A stretch of DNA of 44,374 bases, from the NCBI GenBank assembly GCA_947504705.1, contig CANNIA010000029.1, positions 1-44,374 on the forward strand, in the 5' to 3' direction. Made by a program: the position numbers and the translations under genes. Shown here in pieces: positions 1 through 8,166 of this stretch. Every line of letters begins with the position of its first letter. Positions within the stretch are counted from its first letter, which is position 1. A model generated the notes under the pieces. The model did no database searches and was not told the origin of the DNA. It saw only the letters and a list, made by a program, of their open reading frames with translations. This DNA is from Paracoccaceae bacterium. GTDB taxonomy: Bacteria; Pseudomonadota; Alphaproteobacteria; Rhodobacterales; Rhodobacteraceae.

Positions 1-2
1 AA

Positions 3-134
<132 letters not shown>

Positions 135-193
135 AAGACAGTTGCTACGGGTTGAAGTTGCGCCGGGGGAGTCGGGGTGAACCCCGGCCTACG

Positions 194-214
194 GGGTGGG
201 GTCGTGCCCCACCC
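194..214. terminator. GGGTGGGG/CCCCACCC hairpin downstream of fsa
   Basis: Perfect 8-bp inverted repeat: GGGTGGGG at 194-201, loop TCGTG, CCCCACCC at 207-214. It lies nine bases past the fsa stop, reading on the minus strand. There is no T-run after it, so a termination role is only inferred. Similar GGGG/CCCC hairpins occur at 909-929 and 24744-24762. Confidence 0.35.
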
Positions 215-222
215 GGCAAGCG

Positions 223-876
223 TCAGATGATCTTCTGACCGGTCTTCGCCCAGTCCTTCATGAACTGCTCCAGCCCCTTGTCGGTCAGCACATGGCCTGC
301 CAGCGCCTTGATGACATTCGGGGGGGCGGTCACCACATCGGCGCCGATCAGGGCGCAGTCTTTGACGTGGTTGGCCGACCGGATCGAGGCGGCGAGGATC
401 TGGGTCTGGAAGTCGTAGTTGTCATAGATCGTGCGGATGTCGCCGATCAGGTCCAGCCCGTCGAGGTTGATGTCATCCAGCCGCCCGATGAAGGGCGAGA
501 TGAAGGTTGCCCCGGCTTTGGCGGCCAGCAGCGCCTGGTTGGCGGAAAAGCAAAGGGTGACGTTGACCATGAAGCCTTCAGACGACAGAACCTTGCAGGT
601 TTTCAGCCCGTCCCAGGTCAGCGGGACTTTGACGGCGATATTGGGGGCGATGGCGGCAAGCTTGCGGCCCTCCGCAATCATCTCAGGCGCGGTCAGGGCG
701 ACGACTTCGGCAGAGACGGGGCCGGTGACGAAAGAGCAGATTTCCTTGGTGACCTCGATGATGTCGCGGCCGGATTTCAGGATCAGCGAGGGGTTGGTGG
801 TGACGCCGTCCACCATGCCAAGGTCGTGAAGCTCACGGATGGCATCAACGTCGGCGGTGTCGATGAAGAATTTCAT
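223..876 (-). CDS. fsa: Fructose-6-phosphate aldolase (transaldolase family)
   Basis: A 217-residue protein with the full length of the small transaldolase subfamily (TalC/FSA, about 215-220 aa). It reversibly joins dihydroxyacetone or related donors to glyceraldehyde-3-phosphate, or acts as a transaldolase, through a Schiff base in a cytosolic TIM barrel. Visible motifs are [13 protein letters not shown] at the N-terminus with the conserved Asp6, the GVTTNPSL loop (residues 24-31), the Schiff-base lysine K83 in NIAVKVPLT, and [19 protein letters not shown] followed by SPFIGRLDD. The ATG at 876 follows AAGGA at good spacing. FSA and short transaldolases cannot be separated by eye, so the substrate is inferred. 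It is divergent from priA, with 58 bp between their starts. Confidence 0.9.
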   Translation of the reverse strand: MKFFIDTADVDAIRELHDLGMVDGVTTNPSLILKSGRDIIEVTKEICSFVTGPVSAEVVALTAPEMIAEGRKLAAIAPNIAVKVPLTWDGLKTCKVLSSEGFMVNVTLCFSANQALLAAKAGATFISPFIGRLDDINLDGLDLIGDIRTIYDNYDFQTQILAASIRSANHVKDCALIGADVVTAPPNVIKALAGHVLTDKGLEQFMKDWAKTGQKII

Positions 877-908
877 GGGGGCGGTCCTTGGTGAAGGGTT
901 GTATGGGG

Positions 909-929
909 TTGGGGTGGGGTTTACCCCAA
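909..929. repeat. TTGGGGT/ACCCCAA hairpin before priA
   Basis: Perfect 7-bp inverted repeat (909-915 and 923-929) with a 7-base loop, in the short spacer between the divergent fsa and priA genes and just upstream of the priA start. It resembles the hairpins at 194-214 and 24744-24762. It could be a 5'-leader hairpin or a dispersed repeat. Confidence 0.35.
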
Positions 930-934
930 ACGGG

Positions 935-3163
935 ATGCAAGGGAAAGGTGGCGGCTTGGCGGATCGGGTCTATCAGGCGGGGGATCTGGTCGGGGTGCTG
1001 ACGACCGAGCCCCTAAGTGGCGCATTGGGGGGGCGCGTGCTGGACTATCGCGCGCCTGAAGGGGGGTGCGGCGACGGCGATTTCGTCGAGGTACCACTGG
1101 GGCCGCGCCGGGTGCTGGGCGTGGTCTGGGGGCCGGGTGCCGGGGGCTGGGATCCGGCGAAGATCAGGCCGGTGGGGCGGGTGCTGGACGCGCGGCCGAT
1201 GCGGGCGGAGTTGCGGTCGTTCCTGGCGCGGGCGGCGGAGTACACGCTGACGCCGCTGGCGGCGATGTTGCGGCTGGCGACGCGGGCTCCGGGGTTGGGG
1301 GAGCCTGCTTCGGTGCGGCGGGTGTATCGGCTGAGCGGGGCGGTGCCCAATCAGTTGACGGATGCGCGGCACCGGGTGGTGGAGGCGTTGCGGGAGTTTG
1401 GCGGCGCGCCGGTGACGATTGGCGAGCTGGCCGAGGCGGCGGGCTGTGGCGCGTCGGTCGTGAAGGGACTGGTCAAGCTGGGGGTTGTGGCGGAGGAGGA
1501 TGCGCCACGGGATACGCCCTATCCGCGCTTGAAGGCCGATAAGGGAATGCGGCTGGAGGGGGATCAGGTTCCGGCGGGGGATGCCTTGGTCGCCGCTGTC
1601 GCCATGGGGGGGTATTCGGCGACGCTGCTGAAAGGGGTGACCGGGTCGGGGAAGACCGAGGTTTATCTGGAGGCGGTGGCGGAGTGTTTGCGGTCGGGGC
1701 GGCAGGCGTTGGTCTTGTTGCCGGAGATTGCTTTGACGGCGGAGTTTCTGACGCGGGTCGAGGCGCGGTTTGGGGCGAAGCCGGCGGAGTGGCATTCCGG
1801 GATCACGATGACCGAGCGGCGGCGGCTCTGGCGGATGGTGGCGGAGGGCGAGGCGGGGCTGGTGGTCGGCGCTCGGTCCGCCCTTTTCCTGCCGTTTCAG
1901 GACCTTGGGCTAATCGTCGTCGATGAGGAGCATGACTCGTCTTACAAGCAGGAGGACGGAGTTCTGTACAACGCCCGCGACATGGCGGTTCTGCGTGCGG
2001 CAATTGCGGGTTCGGCGGTGGTCTTGGCCTCGGCCACGCCGTCGCTTGAAAGCTGGGCCAATGTCGAGGCGGGGAAGTATCGGCGGCTGGACCTTGGCAG
2101 CCGGTTCGGGGCGGCGGAATTGCCGGTGATGTCGGCCATTGACATGCGGGCCGAAAAGCTGGCGGGGGATCGGTGGATTTCGGCGGCCTTGGCGGGGAAG
2201 GTCGAGGCCACGGTGGCGCGGGGGGAGCAGGCGCTGTTGTTCCTGAACCGTCGCGGCTATGCCCCGGTGACCCTGTGCCGGGCCTGCGGGCATCAGCTGG
2301 GCTGCGACCAGTGCGACGCGCGGATGGTGGAGCATCGGTTCCAGAAACGCCTGATGTGCCACCAATGCGGGGCGACCAAGCCGGTGCCGGTGGCTTGCCC
2401 CGCCTGCGGGGTCGAGGGGCGGATGGCGGCGGTCGGGCCGGGGGTGGAACGGCTGGCCGAGGAAGTGGCGGCGCGGTTCCCGAAGGCGCGGCTGGCGGTG
2501 CTGTCATCGGACCTGTTCGGGTCGGCCCGCGCCTTGAAAGAGGCGATTGCCAGCATCGCGGCGGGTGGGGCGGATATCATCATCGGCACGCAGATCGTGT
2601 CGAAAGGGCACAACTTTCCGCTTCTGACGCTGGTTGGCGTGATCGACGCGGACCTTGGCTTGCAGGGGTCGGACCTGCGCGCGGCGGAACGGACGTTTCA
2701 GCTGATGCGGCAGGTGGCGGGCCGGGCGGGTCGGACGGCGGAACGGAAGGGTGAGGCCTGGTTGCAGACCCACCAGCCCGAACATCCGGTGATCCGGGCC
2801 ATTCTGGGCGGCGATGAAGAGGCGTTCTGGGCGGCGGAAGCGGCGGAACGGCGGGCCTCGGGCGTGCCGCCCTATGGGCGGATGGCGGGGATCATCCTGT
2901 CATCGCCCGATGTGGCGCAGGTGTTTGATTTTGGGACGGAGTTGGCGCGGCGGGTGGAGCCTTTGCGCCGGATCGGGGCAGAGGTCTGGGGGCCAGCCCC
3001 CGCGCCGATTGCAAGGGTCCGGGGGCGGCATCGAGTGCGGCTGTTGGTGAAGGCCGAGAAGGGTGCGCCCTTGCAGGCGGCCTTGGCGGAGTGGTTGGGG
3101 CAGTTCAAGGTGCCGACGAATGTGCGGCTGGCGGTGGATATTGATCCGCAGAGTTTTTTGTGA
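935..3163 (+). CDS. priA: Primosomal protein N' (replication restart helicase PriA)
   Basis: A 742-residue superfamily-2 DNA helicase that recognises stalled forks and reloads the replisome. The N-terminal DNA-binding region begins [12 protein letters not shown] and continues with [16 protein letters not shown]. The helicase core has Walker A GVTGSGKT (about 234-241), DEEH (about 329), SATPS and a C-terminal lobe with [12 protein letters not shown] and QVAGRAGR. Eight cysteines in CxxC pairs (CRACG, CDQCD, CHQCG, CPACG; about 448-492) form the two zinc sites typical of PriA. The frame is open further upstream into antisense fsa. ATG 935 gives the usual length (E. coli 732 aa), but TTG 956, preceded by AAGGTGG, is a real alternative. 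Confidence 0.93.
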   Translation: MQGKGGGLADRVYQAGDLVGVLTTEPLSGALGGRVLDYRAPEGGCGDGDFVEVPLGPRRVLGVVWGPGAGGWDPAKIRPVGRVLDARPMRAELRSFLARAAEYTLTPLAAMLRLATRAPGLGEPASVRRVYRLSGAVPNQLTDARHRVVEALREFGGAPVTIGELAEAAGCGASVVKGLVKLGVVAEEDAPRDTPYPRLKADKGMRLEGDQVPAGDALVAAVAMGGYSATLLKGVTGSGKTEVYLEAVAECLRSGRQALVLLPEIALTAEFLTRVEARFGAKPAEWHSGITMTERRRLWRMVAEGEAGLVVGARSALFLPFQDLGLIVVDEEHDSSYKQEDGVLYNARDMAVLRAAIAGSAVVLASATPSLESWANVEAGKYRRLDLGSRFGAAELPVMSAIDMRAEKLAGDRWISAALAGKVEATVARGEQALLFLNRRGYAPVTLCRACGHQLGCDQCDARMVEHRFQKRLMCHQCGATKPVPVACPACGVEGRMAAVGPGVERLAEEVAARFPKARLAVLSSDLFGSARALKEAIASIAAGGADIIIGTQIVSKGHNFPLLTLVGVIDADLGLQGSDLRAAERTFQLMRQVAGRAGRTAERKGEAWLQTHQPEHPVIRAILGGDEEAFWAAEAAERRASGVPPYGRMAGIILSSPDVAQVFDFGTELARRVEPLRRIGAEVWGPAPAPIARVRGRHRVRLLVKAEKGAPLQAALAEWLGQFKVPTNVRLAVDIDPQSFL

Positions 3164-3212
3164 GGAAGTTACCAGGCTCGTGTAATTTTCGGGCCTGATC
3201 TTGGAGAGCCAG

Positions 3213-3539
3213 ATGATTTTGGAAAGTACTGACGAGCAAGATTTTCCGCCTCGTGCCGAAGAGGATCGGCACGCGTATGGACTGCGCCTTCAGGGCATGG
3301 GGTTCGATGAAATTTCCATTCGCAAGGCGTTGCGGCAACATTTTAAGATGAGGACTGATGAGTTGTCGAAGTTTTGCGAGCCCTTCCAGCAGGCGAGGCT
3401 GCGGGCTGTCGCGGAGTTTGTCGCACTTCGATCCAGCAAGACCGACAGTGTTCTAACCCGCAGCGTTGCCCGCAGTCTTGGGATCGACCTCGATCAGGCA
3501 AGGCATCTTGTTCAAGAGGTCAGGGTGCGCCGCGCATGA
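3213..3539 (+). CDS. Small conserved-looking hypothetical protein
   Basis: A 108-residue acidic/basic soluble protein that I do not recognise. The ATG at 3213 follows GGAGAG at ideal spacing; a TTG at 3201 would add four residues but has no better ribosome site. The middle (about residues 24-65) looks helical, with GMGFDEISIRKALRQHF resembling a short helix-turn-helix or DNA-binding-like segment. The C-terminus ends VARSLGIDLDQARHLVQEVR, again reminiscent of a small helical regulator. There are no cysteine pairs, signal peptide or membrane segment. It is 49 bp after priA in the same direction. Base use is less GC-extreme than priA, so later acquisition is possible. Confidence 0.6.
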   Translation: MILESTDEQDFPPRAEEDRHAYGLRLQGMGFDEISIRKALRQHFKMRTDELSKFCEPFQQARLRAVAEFVALRSSKTDSVLTRSVARSLGIDLDQARHLVQEVRVRRA

Positions 3540-3608
3540 CGACCGGAGTCGGCAAACTGGCGGTGTAAATCTATCCGCAGATCTTTTTGTGAAGGGGGGA
3601 TAGACATC

Positions 3609-4094
3609 TTGCAGCATTTGGTCCGGAGGGTGCCAGTAGTAGCAGTCGCACTGGCTCTACTGCTGACCGCATCCGCAGCGGCGCAGGACTGCGAGACTGA
3701 ATGGCGCAAGGCGGCGCTGACCAGTTACACCTCATATCCAGAGCCGGGCAGCGAGGAGTGCATTGCCTATAATGGCTGCACTTGGGCGGGGCAGTTTTAT
3801 GGGCTGGCCGAGGCGCAGAGCAGGGAATGGGTGGCGGCGCACAATATCGCGGCGGTGCATGAGAAGGACTGGGCCAGCCTTGGGATGAAGGTGCTGGAAT
3901 TGCGGCAGGGAGAACGGCAGATCGAGGTGGAGGTGATCGACCTTTGTTCAGATGCCGATTGCGACGGGTGCTGCACGCGGAACCTTGGGGGCGATGGGTA
4001 TCTGATCGATCTGGAAACTGCGACGATGGAGCGGTTCGGTTCGGGCGATGGGGAGGTGGAGTTCCGGGTTTGTGAGGATGGGTCCGGGGGCTAG
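3609..4094 (+). CDS. Secreted cysteine-rich double-psi beta-barrel-like protein
   Basis: A 161-residue protein with a clear Sec signal peptide: two arginines, VPVVAVALALLLTASA, then an AAA-QD cleavage region near residue 25. The mature part has eight cysteines (28, 51, 57, 113, 118, 121, 122, 155). The run VEVIDLCSDADC, followed by CCTRN and YLIDLETATMERFG, resembles the core of double-psi beta-barrel proteins (expansin/barwin/RlpA type), where a Val-x-Val-x-Asp strand is followed by Cys and an IDL helix. The TTG start at 3609 is preceded by GGGGGGA. The exact family and function are unknown; a wall- or polysaccharide-binding role is inference. The cysteine count suggests disulfides formed in the periplasm. 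Confidence 0.7.
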   Translation: MQHLVRRVPVVAVALALLLTASAAAQDCETEWRKAALTSYTSYPEPGSEECIAYNGCTWAGQFYGLAEAQSREWVAAHNIAAVHEKDWASLGMKVLELRQGERQIEVEVIDLCSDADCDGCCTRNLGGDGYLIDLETATMERFGSGDGEVEFRVCEDGSGG

Positions 4095-4100
4095 GGTCGG

Positions 4101-4136
4101 TGCCTCCGGCGGGGATGTTTTAGGACAGATGAAAAG
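4101..4136. repeat. Dispersed intergenic element A, short copy 1
   Basis: Six bases after the stop of the secreted protein gene the sequence reads CCTCCGGCGGGGATGTTTTAG and then ACAGATGAAAAG (given in two pieces), a degenerate version of the GGATATTTGGRGAAGAGAAAG-type signature found at 10181, 11480, 21901, 25459 and 35497. There is a small G/C hairpin followed by a T-run. Confidence 0.5.
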
Positions 4137-4247
4137 CTTGGGCGGGGTGTTGCAGCGGGGTCAAGGCAAGGTGATCCGGTGTAACCTGATCGGCTCTGGG
4201 GTTTTGGCGGGTTTGGCCTATATTCCAGCGGGACAATGGAGGAAGCG

Positions 4248-4904
4248 ATGTTCTTTGCGATGAAGTCGAAGATGGAAATGGTGACCCCCGGGAATGCCTT
4301 GCCGGGGCGGGCGGAGCCTTTGCCTACGGCGGAGACACATTTCCTGTCGGGGTTGCCGCTGAAATCGCCGGTGCCCGAGGGGATGGCCGAGGCGATGTTC
4401 GGGATGGGCTGTTTCTGGGGGGTGGAGCGGAAGTTCTGGCAGACCCCCGGCGTCTGGCTGACCATGGTGGGCTATGCGGGGGGGTATACTCCGAACCCGA
4501 CCTATAAGGAGACTTGCACGCAGCTGACCGGCCATAATGAGGTGGTGCGGGTGATCTATGACCCGGCGGTCATCAGCTATGAGGGGCTGTTGAAACTGTT
4601 CTGGGAAGGGCATGACCCGACCCAAGGCATGCGGCAGGGGAATGATGTGGGCTCGACCTATCGGTCGGGGATTTACACCTATACGGCGGAGCAGGCCGAA
4701 GCGGCGGTGGCGTCGAAAGCCGTCTATGCGGCGGCGCTGAAGGCGGCGGGGATGGGGGCGATCTCGACAGAGATCGTGCCGGTGCCGACGTTCTATTTCG
4801 CCGAGGATTATCACCAGCAGTATCTGGCCAAGAACCCCGGCGGCTATTGCGGGATTGGCGGGACCGGGGTGACGTGCCCGATCGGGACTGGCGTCACGGC
4901 TTGA
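4248..4904 (+). CDS. msrA: Peptide-methionine (S)-S-oxide reductase MsrA
   Basis: A 218-residue enzyme that reduces methionine-S-sulfoxide in proteins using thioredoxin. The signature GMGCFWGVE places the catalytic cysteine at residue 55, followed by VGYAGG and [12 protein letters not shown]. Other family marks are [18 protein letters not shown] and YRSGIY, then [15 protein letters not shown] with C-terminal cysteines in [12 protein letters not shown] that act as resolving residues in the family. The start at ATG 4248 is chosen because GGAGGAAG sits directly before it; ATG 4236 would overlap that ribosome site. It carries the N-terminal extension of the longer (about 215 aa) MsrA class. It lies 64 bp before prmA. 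Confidence 0.93.
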   Translation: MFFAMKSKMEMVTPGNALPGRAEPLPTAETHFLSGLPLKSPVPEGMAEAMFGMGCFWGVERKFWQTPGVWLTMVGYAGGYTPNPTYKETCTQLTGHNEVVRVIYDPAVISYEGLLKLFWEGHDPTQGMRQGNDVGSTYRSGIYTYTAEQAEAAVASKAVYAAALKAAGMGAISTEIVPVPTFYFAEDYHQQYLAKNPGGYCGIGGTGVTCPIGTGVTA

Positions 4905-4968
4905 CCGCAGGCGGGGCCGGGGCTATCCGGCCCCGGAACCCCGCCCCCGAATTCCACGAGGCCTGCGC

Positions 4969-5847
4969 ATGCCCACCTATTCCGCCTTGACCACGCTGCC
5001 CGGTGAAGAGGCGGCCCAAGGCTTGGCCGCCGCGATGGAGCGGATGGCGCCTGAGCCGATTGGTGTCGGGGTCTTCGAGATCGAGGATGGCTCGGGCCTG
5101 TGGGAAGTGGGTGGGTATTTTCTGGAAGCGCCGGATCAGGTGCTGCTGGAAGTGCTGGCGATGGCCTTTGGGGCCAAGAATTTTGCGGTGTCGGAAATTC
5201 CGGAGATCGACTGGGTCGCCAAAGTGCGGCGGGAGCTGGCACCGGTCGAGGCGGGGCGGTTCTTTGTCTTTGGCAGCCATGATGCTGACAAGGTGCCAAC
5301 CGGACCGGGGCGCGTGCCGTTGCAGATCGAGGCGACGGTGGCGTTTGGGACAGGGCACCACGGCACGACGCTGGGGTGTCTGCTGGCCTTTGACCGGCTG
5401 TTGACCGCGGGGTTCCAGCCCGCAAAGGTTGCCGATATCGGCTGCGGCACGGCGGTGCTGGCGATGGCGGCGGCGGCGACCTTGCCGGACGCGCTGGTCA
5501 TCGCCAGCGACATCGACCGGGTGGCGGTGGATGTGGCCGAGGCCAATGTCGCGATCAACGGGCTGTCGGGCCGGATCGGCTGTTTGGAGGCGGCGGGGCT
5601 GCAGCATCGGCGGATTCAGGCGGCGTCGCCCTTTGACCTGATCTTTGCAAATATCCTGAAAGGGCCGCTGATCGAGCTTGCCCCCGGCATCGGCGCAAGT
5701 TTGGCAACCGGGGGAAGAGCAATTCTGTCGGGTCTTCTTGCGGTGCAGGCAGAGGCGGTGACGGCGGCCTATGTCGCGGCAGGTCTTTGTTTGCAGGCCC
5801 GCGACGATATCGGGGAATGGTCCACCCTTGTTCTGGATAAGCAGTGA
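4969..5847 (+). CDS. prmA: Ribosomal protein L11 methyltransferase PrmA
   Basis: A 292-residue class I SAM-dependent methyltransferase. In the PrmA family it trimethylates lysines and the N-terminus of ribosomal protein L11 in the cytosol. The N-terminal substrate domain (about 1-120) ends at AFGTGHHGTT (125-134), the hallmark of PrmA. SAM motif I DIGCGTAVLAMAA follows at 156-168, the acidic ASDID at about 185, and the active-site-type loop FANILKGPL near 225. The length matches the family. ATG 4969 is the first start of the frame after msrA. Methylation is usually dispensable, so essentiality should not be assumed. Confidence 0.92.
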   Translation: MPTYSALTTLPGEEAAQGLAAAMERMAPEPIGVGVFEIEDGSGLWEVGGYFLEAPDQVLLEVLAMAFGAKNFAVSEIPEIDWVAKVRRELAPVEAGRFFVFGSHDADKVPTGPGRVPLQIEATVAFGTGHHGTTLGCLLAFDRLLTAGFQPAKVADIGCGTAVLAMAAAATLPDALVIASDIDRVAVDVAEANVAINGLSGRIGCLEAAGLQHRRIQAASPFDLIFANILKGPLIELAPGIGASLATGGRAILSGLLAVQAEAVTAAYVAAGLCLQARDDIGEWSTLVLDKQ

Positions 5848-5895
5848 AATCGTGGACAATCCTTGACTCAAGGGGGTCTGGGATGCTGGAATGAA

Positions 5896-5965
5896 AAATG
5901 CCGCAATCTCGCCATAAAGATTCGGCGCTATGAAGAAATGCCGCAATCTCGCCATAGAGATTCGG
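5896..5965. repeat. Two direct 30-bp repeats, 40-bp period
   Basis: Copies at 5896-5925 and 5936-5965 differ at one base (5917 A versus 5957 G). Each contains an imperfect dyad, GCCGCAATCT facing AGATTCGGC. They sit between the prmA stop and the next gene, 41 bp before its start. Paired operator sites for a regulator of the downstream gene are a plausible reading, but no known box was recognised. Confidence 0.7.
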
Positions 5966-6005
5966 TGTTGGTGACGGTGCAGAGCTTAATCTCTGGGTGA
6001 TGATC

Positions 6006-6353
6006 ATGTGGGTTGACCCGAATCTGAACGATTTCTACAGCCGCGTTTCGCGCATCGAGAAGACCCATGCCAAGGGCTATGGGTTCGAAGCAGCCGGGAC
6101 TGTCAGCCGGGCGACTCCGGCCAAAGGCGGCTGGCGAGCGCTGAAACTGGTCAAGCCGCTGGTTTTTGCGGCGGTGGTCGGCATCGTGCTTAAGGGAACC
6201 ATTCACTACTATATTGGTGCCCAAACCTATGAAAGCCGCGTCAGTGCCTTGGCGTCGGGCGACGGGATTGATCCGGTTGGTGCCTGGATGATGCGGGCCG
6301 ACCCGGTGACGCTGTGGGTCTCGTCTCAGCTGCGGTCGCTGCTGGAGGGCTGA
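6006..6353 (+). CDS. Small single-span membrane protein, unknown function
   Basis: A 115-residue protein. The N-terminal part reads WVDPNLNDFYSRVSRIEKTHAKGYGFEA (shown here in overlapping sense only: WVDPNLNDFY, then RIEKTHAKGYGFEAAGT). A hydrophobic stretch, KPLVFAAVVGIVLKGTIHYY, at about residues 50-70 is one membrane span, followed by YESRVSALASGDGIDPVGAW and a short amphipathic tail. It resembles conserved hypotheticals of Rhodobacterales, recalled rather than searched. Starts at GTG 5997, ATG 6000 and ATG 6006 are all in frame with no convincing ribosome site; 6006 is preferred because the VDPNL motif then begins at residue 3. The paired repeats at 5896-5965 lie just upstream. Confidence 0.7.
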   Translation: MWVDPNLNDFYSRVSRIEKTHAKGYGFEAAGTVSRATPAKGGWRALKLVKPLVFAAVVGIVLKGTIHYYIGAQTYESRVSALASGDGIDPVGAWMMRADPVTLWVSSQLRSLLEG

Positions 6354-6376
6354 GGCACCCTATCGGACGAATGCAA

Positions 6377-6405
6377 AAGGGCCGCTCCTTCTTGAGGCGG
6401 CCCTT
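6377..6405. terminator. Intrinsic terminator between convergent genes
   Basis: Perfect 9-bp stem AAGGGCCGC (6377-6385) and GCGGCCCTT (6397-6405), loop of 11. It sits between the plus-strand membrane-protein gene and the minus-strand DUF1127 gene, with A/T flanks on both sides, so it may work in both directions. Confidence 0.75.
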
Positions 6406-6463
6406 GTCATTTCTCGCTTTGGTCTTCGGGGCTGGACTTGCCAACCCCGACCAGACCGAAAGC

Positions 6464-6667
6464 TTAGCGCGTGATGGTGTCGATGTCGGCGCGGCACAGG
6501 CCGATATCGTCAAGCTCACGATCCGAAAGCTTGCCAAGCGCAGCGCGGGTGGCGCGGGCATCGTTCCAAGCCGAAACCACGCGAGCTGCGCGCGACAGGG
6601 CATTGATTGCACGGTAGGTGGTGATGGCGCCAAAGGGCGCCGGGCGGGTCGTATCGACAGCGGCCAT
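6464..6667 (-). CDS. DUF1127 domain small protein
   Basis: A 67-residue basic protein. The C-terminal signature TRAALGKLSDRELDDIGLCR, then ADID, is the DUF1127 (YjiS-like) motif, usually written L..LsDreLkDIGLsRsdI. The upstream half, VVSAWNDARA, is also typical of Rhodobacterales members, which commonly begin MAAxDTTR. ATG 6667 is chosen because AAGGA lies eight bases upstream; the frame continues to a TTG at 6697. Family members, including small Arg-rich ones such as CcaF1 in Rhodobacter, have been linked to RNA turnover or phosphate/carbon metabolism, so an RNA-binding role is possible but not shown here. Confidence 0.85.
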   Translation of the reverse strand: MAAVDTTRPAPFGAITTYRAINALSRAARVVSAWNDARATRAALGKLSDRELDDIGLCRADIDTITR

Positions 6668-6985
6668 GGCTTTCATCCTTACATTCATACTGCTCAAACC
6701 GGAGGGTTATTCCTCCTTGTCCTGCCAGATAATCTTGCTGCAGGTGCAAAGCAAGGTAAGGAATAGCATTCCCGCCATGCGGCATACGCATGACTGGCGT
6801 CGCGAATTTGTTATCTTTATCAGCAGCTTCCTGAAGCGTTTGCCAGTTCTGTCGCTTTTCTGCCGCAAGGCGTCGGTTTCCGCAAGTGCAAAGTGAACCA
6901 GCTCTTGACGGGGGCTAAACGGAAAGCCATTGGCGGATGTTCGCTTTTCGTGCTAATCCTTGGCATGAGCAGAACAGGGGCAGGG
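6668..6985. other. Divergent intergenic region, DUF1127 and ruvC
   Basis: About 320 bp without a convincing gene. It holds a GGAGG/CCTCC inverted repeat (6701-6705, 6712-6716) in the leader of the DUF1127 gene. A weak promoter-like pair for ruvC, TTGGCG and TAATCC 18 bp apart, lies near 6933-6962. It is more A/T-rich around 6790-6830. The open frame upstream of ruvC from 6893 is taken as leader, not coding. Confidence 0.4.
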
Positions 6986-7495
6986 ATGCGCGTCATCGGC
7001 ATTGATCCGGGCTTGCGGAACCTCGGCTGGGGCGTGATCGACGTGGCCGGATCGCGGCTGACGCATGTCGCGAACGGCATCTGCCATTCGGCTGGCGAGG
7101 ATGGTGATCTGGCGCAGCGACTTTTGTCCTTGCACAGCCAGTTGACAGCGGTGTTTGCCGCCTGGCAGCCCGAAGCGGCGGCGGTGGAACATACCTTTGT
7201 CAACAAGGACGCGGTGGCGACGCTGAAACTTGGGCAGGCGCGGGGGATTGCGCTGCTGGTCCCGGCACAGTTCGGGTTGGCCGTCGGGGAATATGCACCG
7301 AACGCGGTGAAGAAGACCGTGGTGGGCGTGGGCCATGCGGCGAAGGTTCAGGTCGACCACATGGTCAAGCTGCACCTGCCGGGGGTCAAGATTGCGGGTG
7401 CGGACGCGGCGGATGCGCTGGCGGTGGCGATCTGCCATGCGCACCATTTGCAAAGCGCGGGCCGGTTGCAGGCGGCGATGAGGGCGGCAGGATGA
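6986..7495 (+). CDS. ruvC: Holliday junction endonuclease RuvC
   Basis: A 169-residue RNase-H-fold resolvase that cuts Holliday junctions after branch migration by RuvAB. The four catalytic acids are in place: D7 in [11 protein letters not shown]68 in [11 protein letters not shown]140 and D143 in [19 protein letters not shown] 6986 gives the standard N-terminus and length and follows AGGGGCAGGG. An upstream ATG in the same frame would add a non-homologous leader. The last bases overlap the ruvA start (ATGA), indicating translational coupling. Confidence 0.95.
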   Translation: MRVIGIDPGLRNLGWGVIDVAGSRLTHVANGICHSAGEDGDLAQRLLSLHSQLTAVFAAWQPEAAAVEHTFVNKDAVATLKLGQARGIALLVPAQFGLAVGEYAPNAVKKTVVGVGHAAKVQVDHMVKLHLPGVKIAGADAADALAVAICHAHHLQSAGRLQAAMRAAG

Positions 7496-8163
7496 TTGGG
7501 CGGATTTCCGGGAGACTTGACTGGCGGGGCGCTGACCATGTGCTGATCGACGTGCGCGGGGTGGGATATATCGTGCATGTGAACGACCGGACGCTGGCCG
7601 GGTTGCCGGGTCTGGGCGAGGCGGTCTCGCTTTATACCGAACTTCTGGTGCGCGAGGATCTGCTGCAGCTGTTTGGCTTCCCGACCATGCTGGAGAAGGA
7701 ATGGCACCGGTTGCTGGTGACCGTGCAAGGCGTGGGGGCTAAGGCCGCGATGGCGATCCTTGGGACCTTGGGCGCGGAAGGGACGGCGCGGGCGATCACT
7801 TTGGGTGATGCCCGGGCCGTGCAGGCGGCCCCCGGAGTGGGGCCGAAACTGGCGCAGCGGATCATTCTGGAGCTGAAGGCCAAGGCTCCGGGCGTGATGG
7901 CGGCGGGGGTTGGGCTGTCGGTGAAGGCTGAGGCCGAGGATCTGGTGGTGGAACCCGCTCCCGCACCGAAGAAGCCCGTCAGGGCTGATGAGGGGGCCAC
8001 GAAGCGTGCCGCTTCGACCGCCGATGCATTGTCTGCGCTGGTGAACCTTGGGTATGGTCAGGGGGATGCAGCGCAGGCGGTGGCTACCGTGGCGGGGGAT
8101 CAGCCTGACGCGGATGCCGCCACGCTGATTAGGGCGGCGCTGAAGATGCTGGCGCCGAGGTAG
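7492..8163 (+). CDS. ruvA: Holliday junction branch-migration protein RuvA
   Basis: A 223-residue protein that holds the four-way junction and loads RuvB. The N-terminus [20 protein letters not shown] and the OB-fold end with [15 protein letters not shown] are typical. Two helix-hairpin-helix signals follow: [13 protein letters not shown] and [18 protein letters not shown] flexible Ala/Pro linker (about 145-175) leads to the small C-terminal RuvB-binding domain ([16 protein letters not shown]). It overlaps ruvC by four bases and is followed after three bases by the GIY-YIG gene, not directly by ruvB. Confidence 0.95.
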   Translation: MIGRISGRLDWRGADHVLIDVRGVGYIVHVNDRTLAGLPGLGEAVSLYTELLVREDLLQLFGFPTMLEKEWHRLLVTVQGVGAKAAMAILGTLGAEGTARAITLGDARAVQAAPGVGPKLAQRIILELKAKAPGVMAAGVGLSVKAEAEDLVVEPAPAPKKPVRADEGATKRAASTADALSALVNLGYGQGDAAQAVATVAGDQPDADAATLIRAALKMLAPR

Positions 8164-8166
8164 GGA

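Noticed and set aside
196-894. Plus-strand frame of 232 codons over fsa
   Set aside because: Exact antisense of fsa, which has family motifs throughout; the plus-strand translation is Gly/Asp-rich shadow sequence.
4219-4224. TATATT as a promoter -10 box for msrA
   Set aside because: No suitable -35 hexamer at 16-18 bp upstream.
6893-6985. N-terminal extension of RuvC
   Set aside because: Family N-terminus begins at MRVIGIDPG; the extension has no family similarity, and a better ribosome site lies before 6986.
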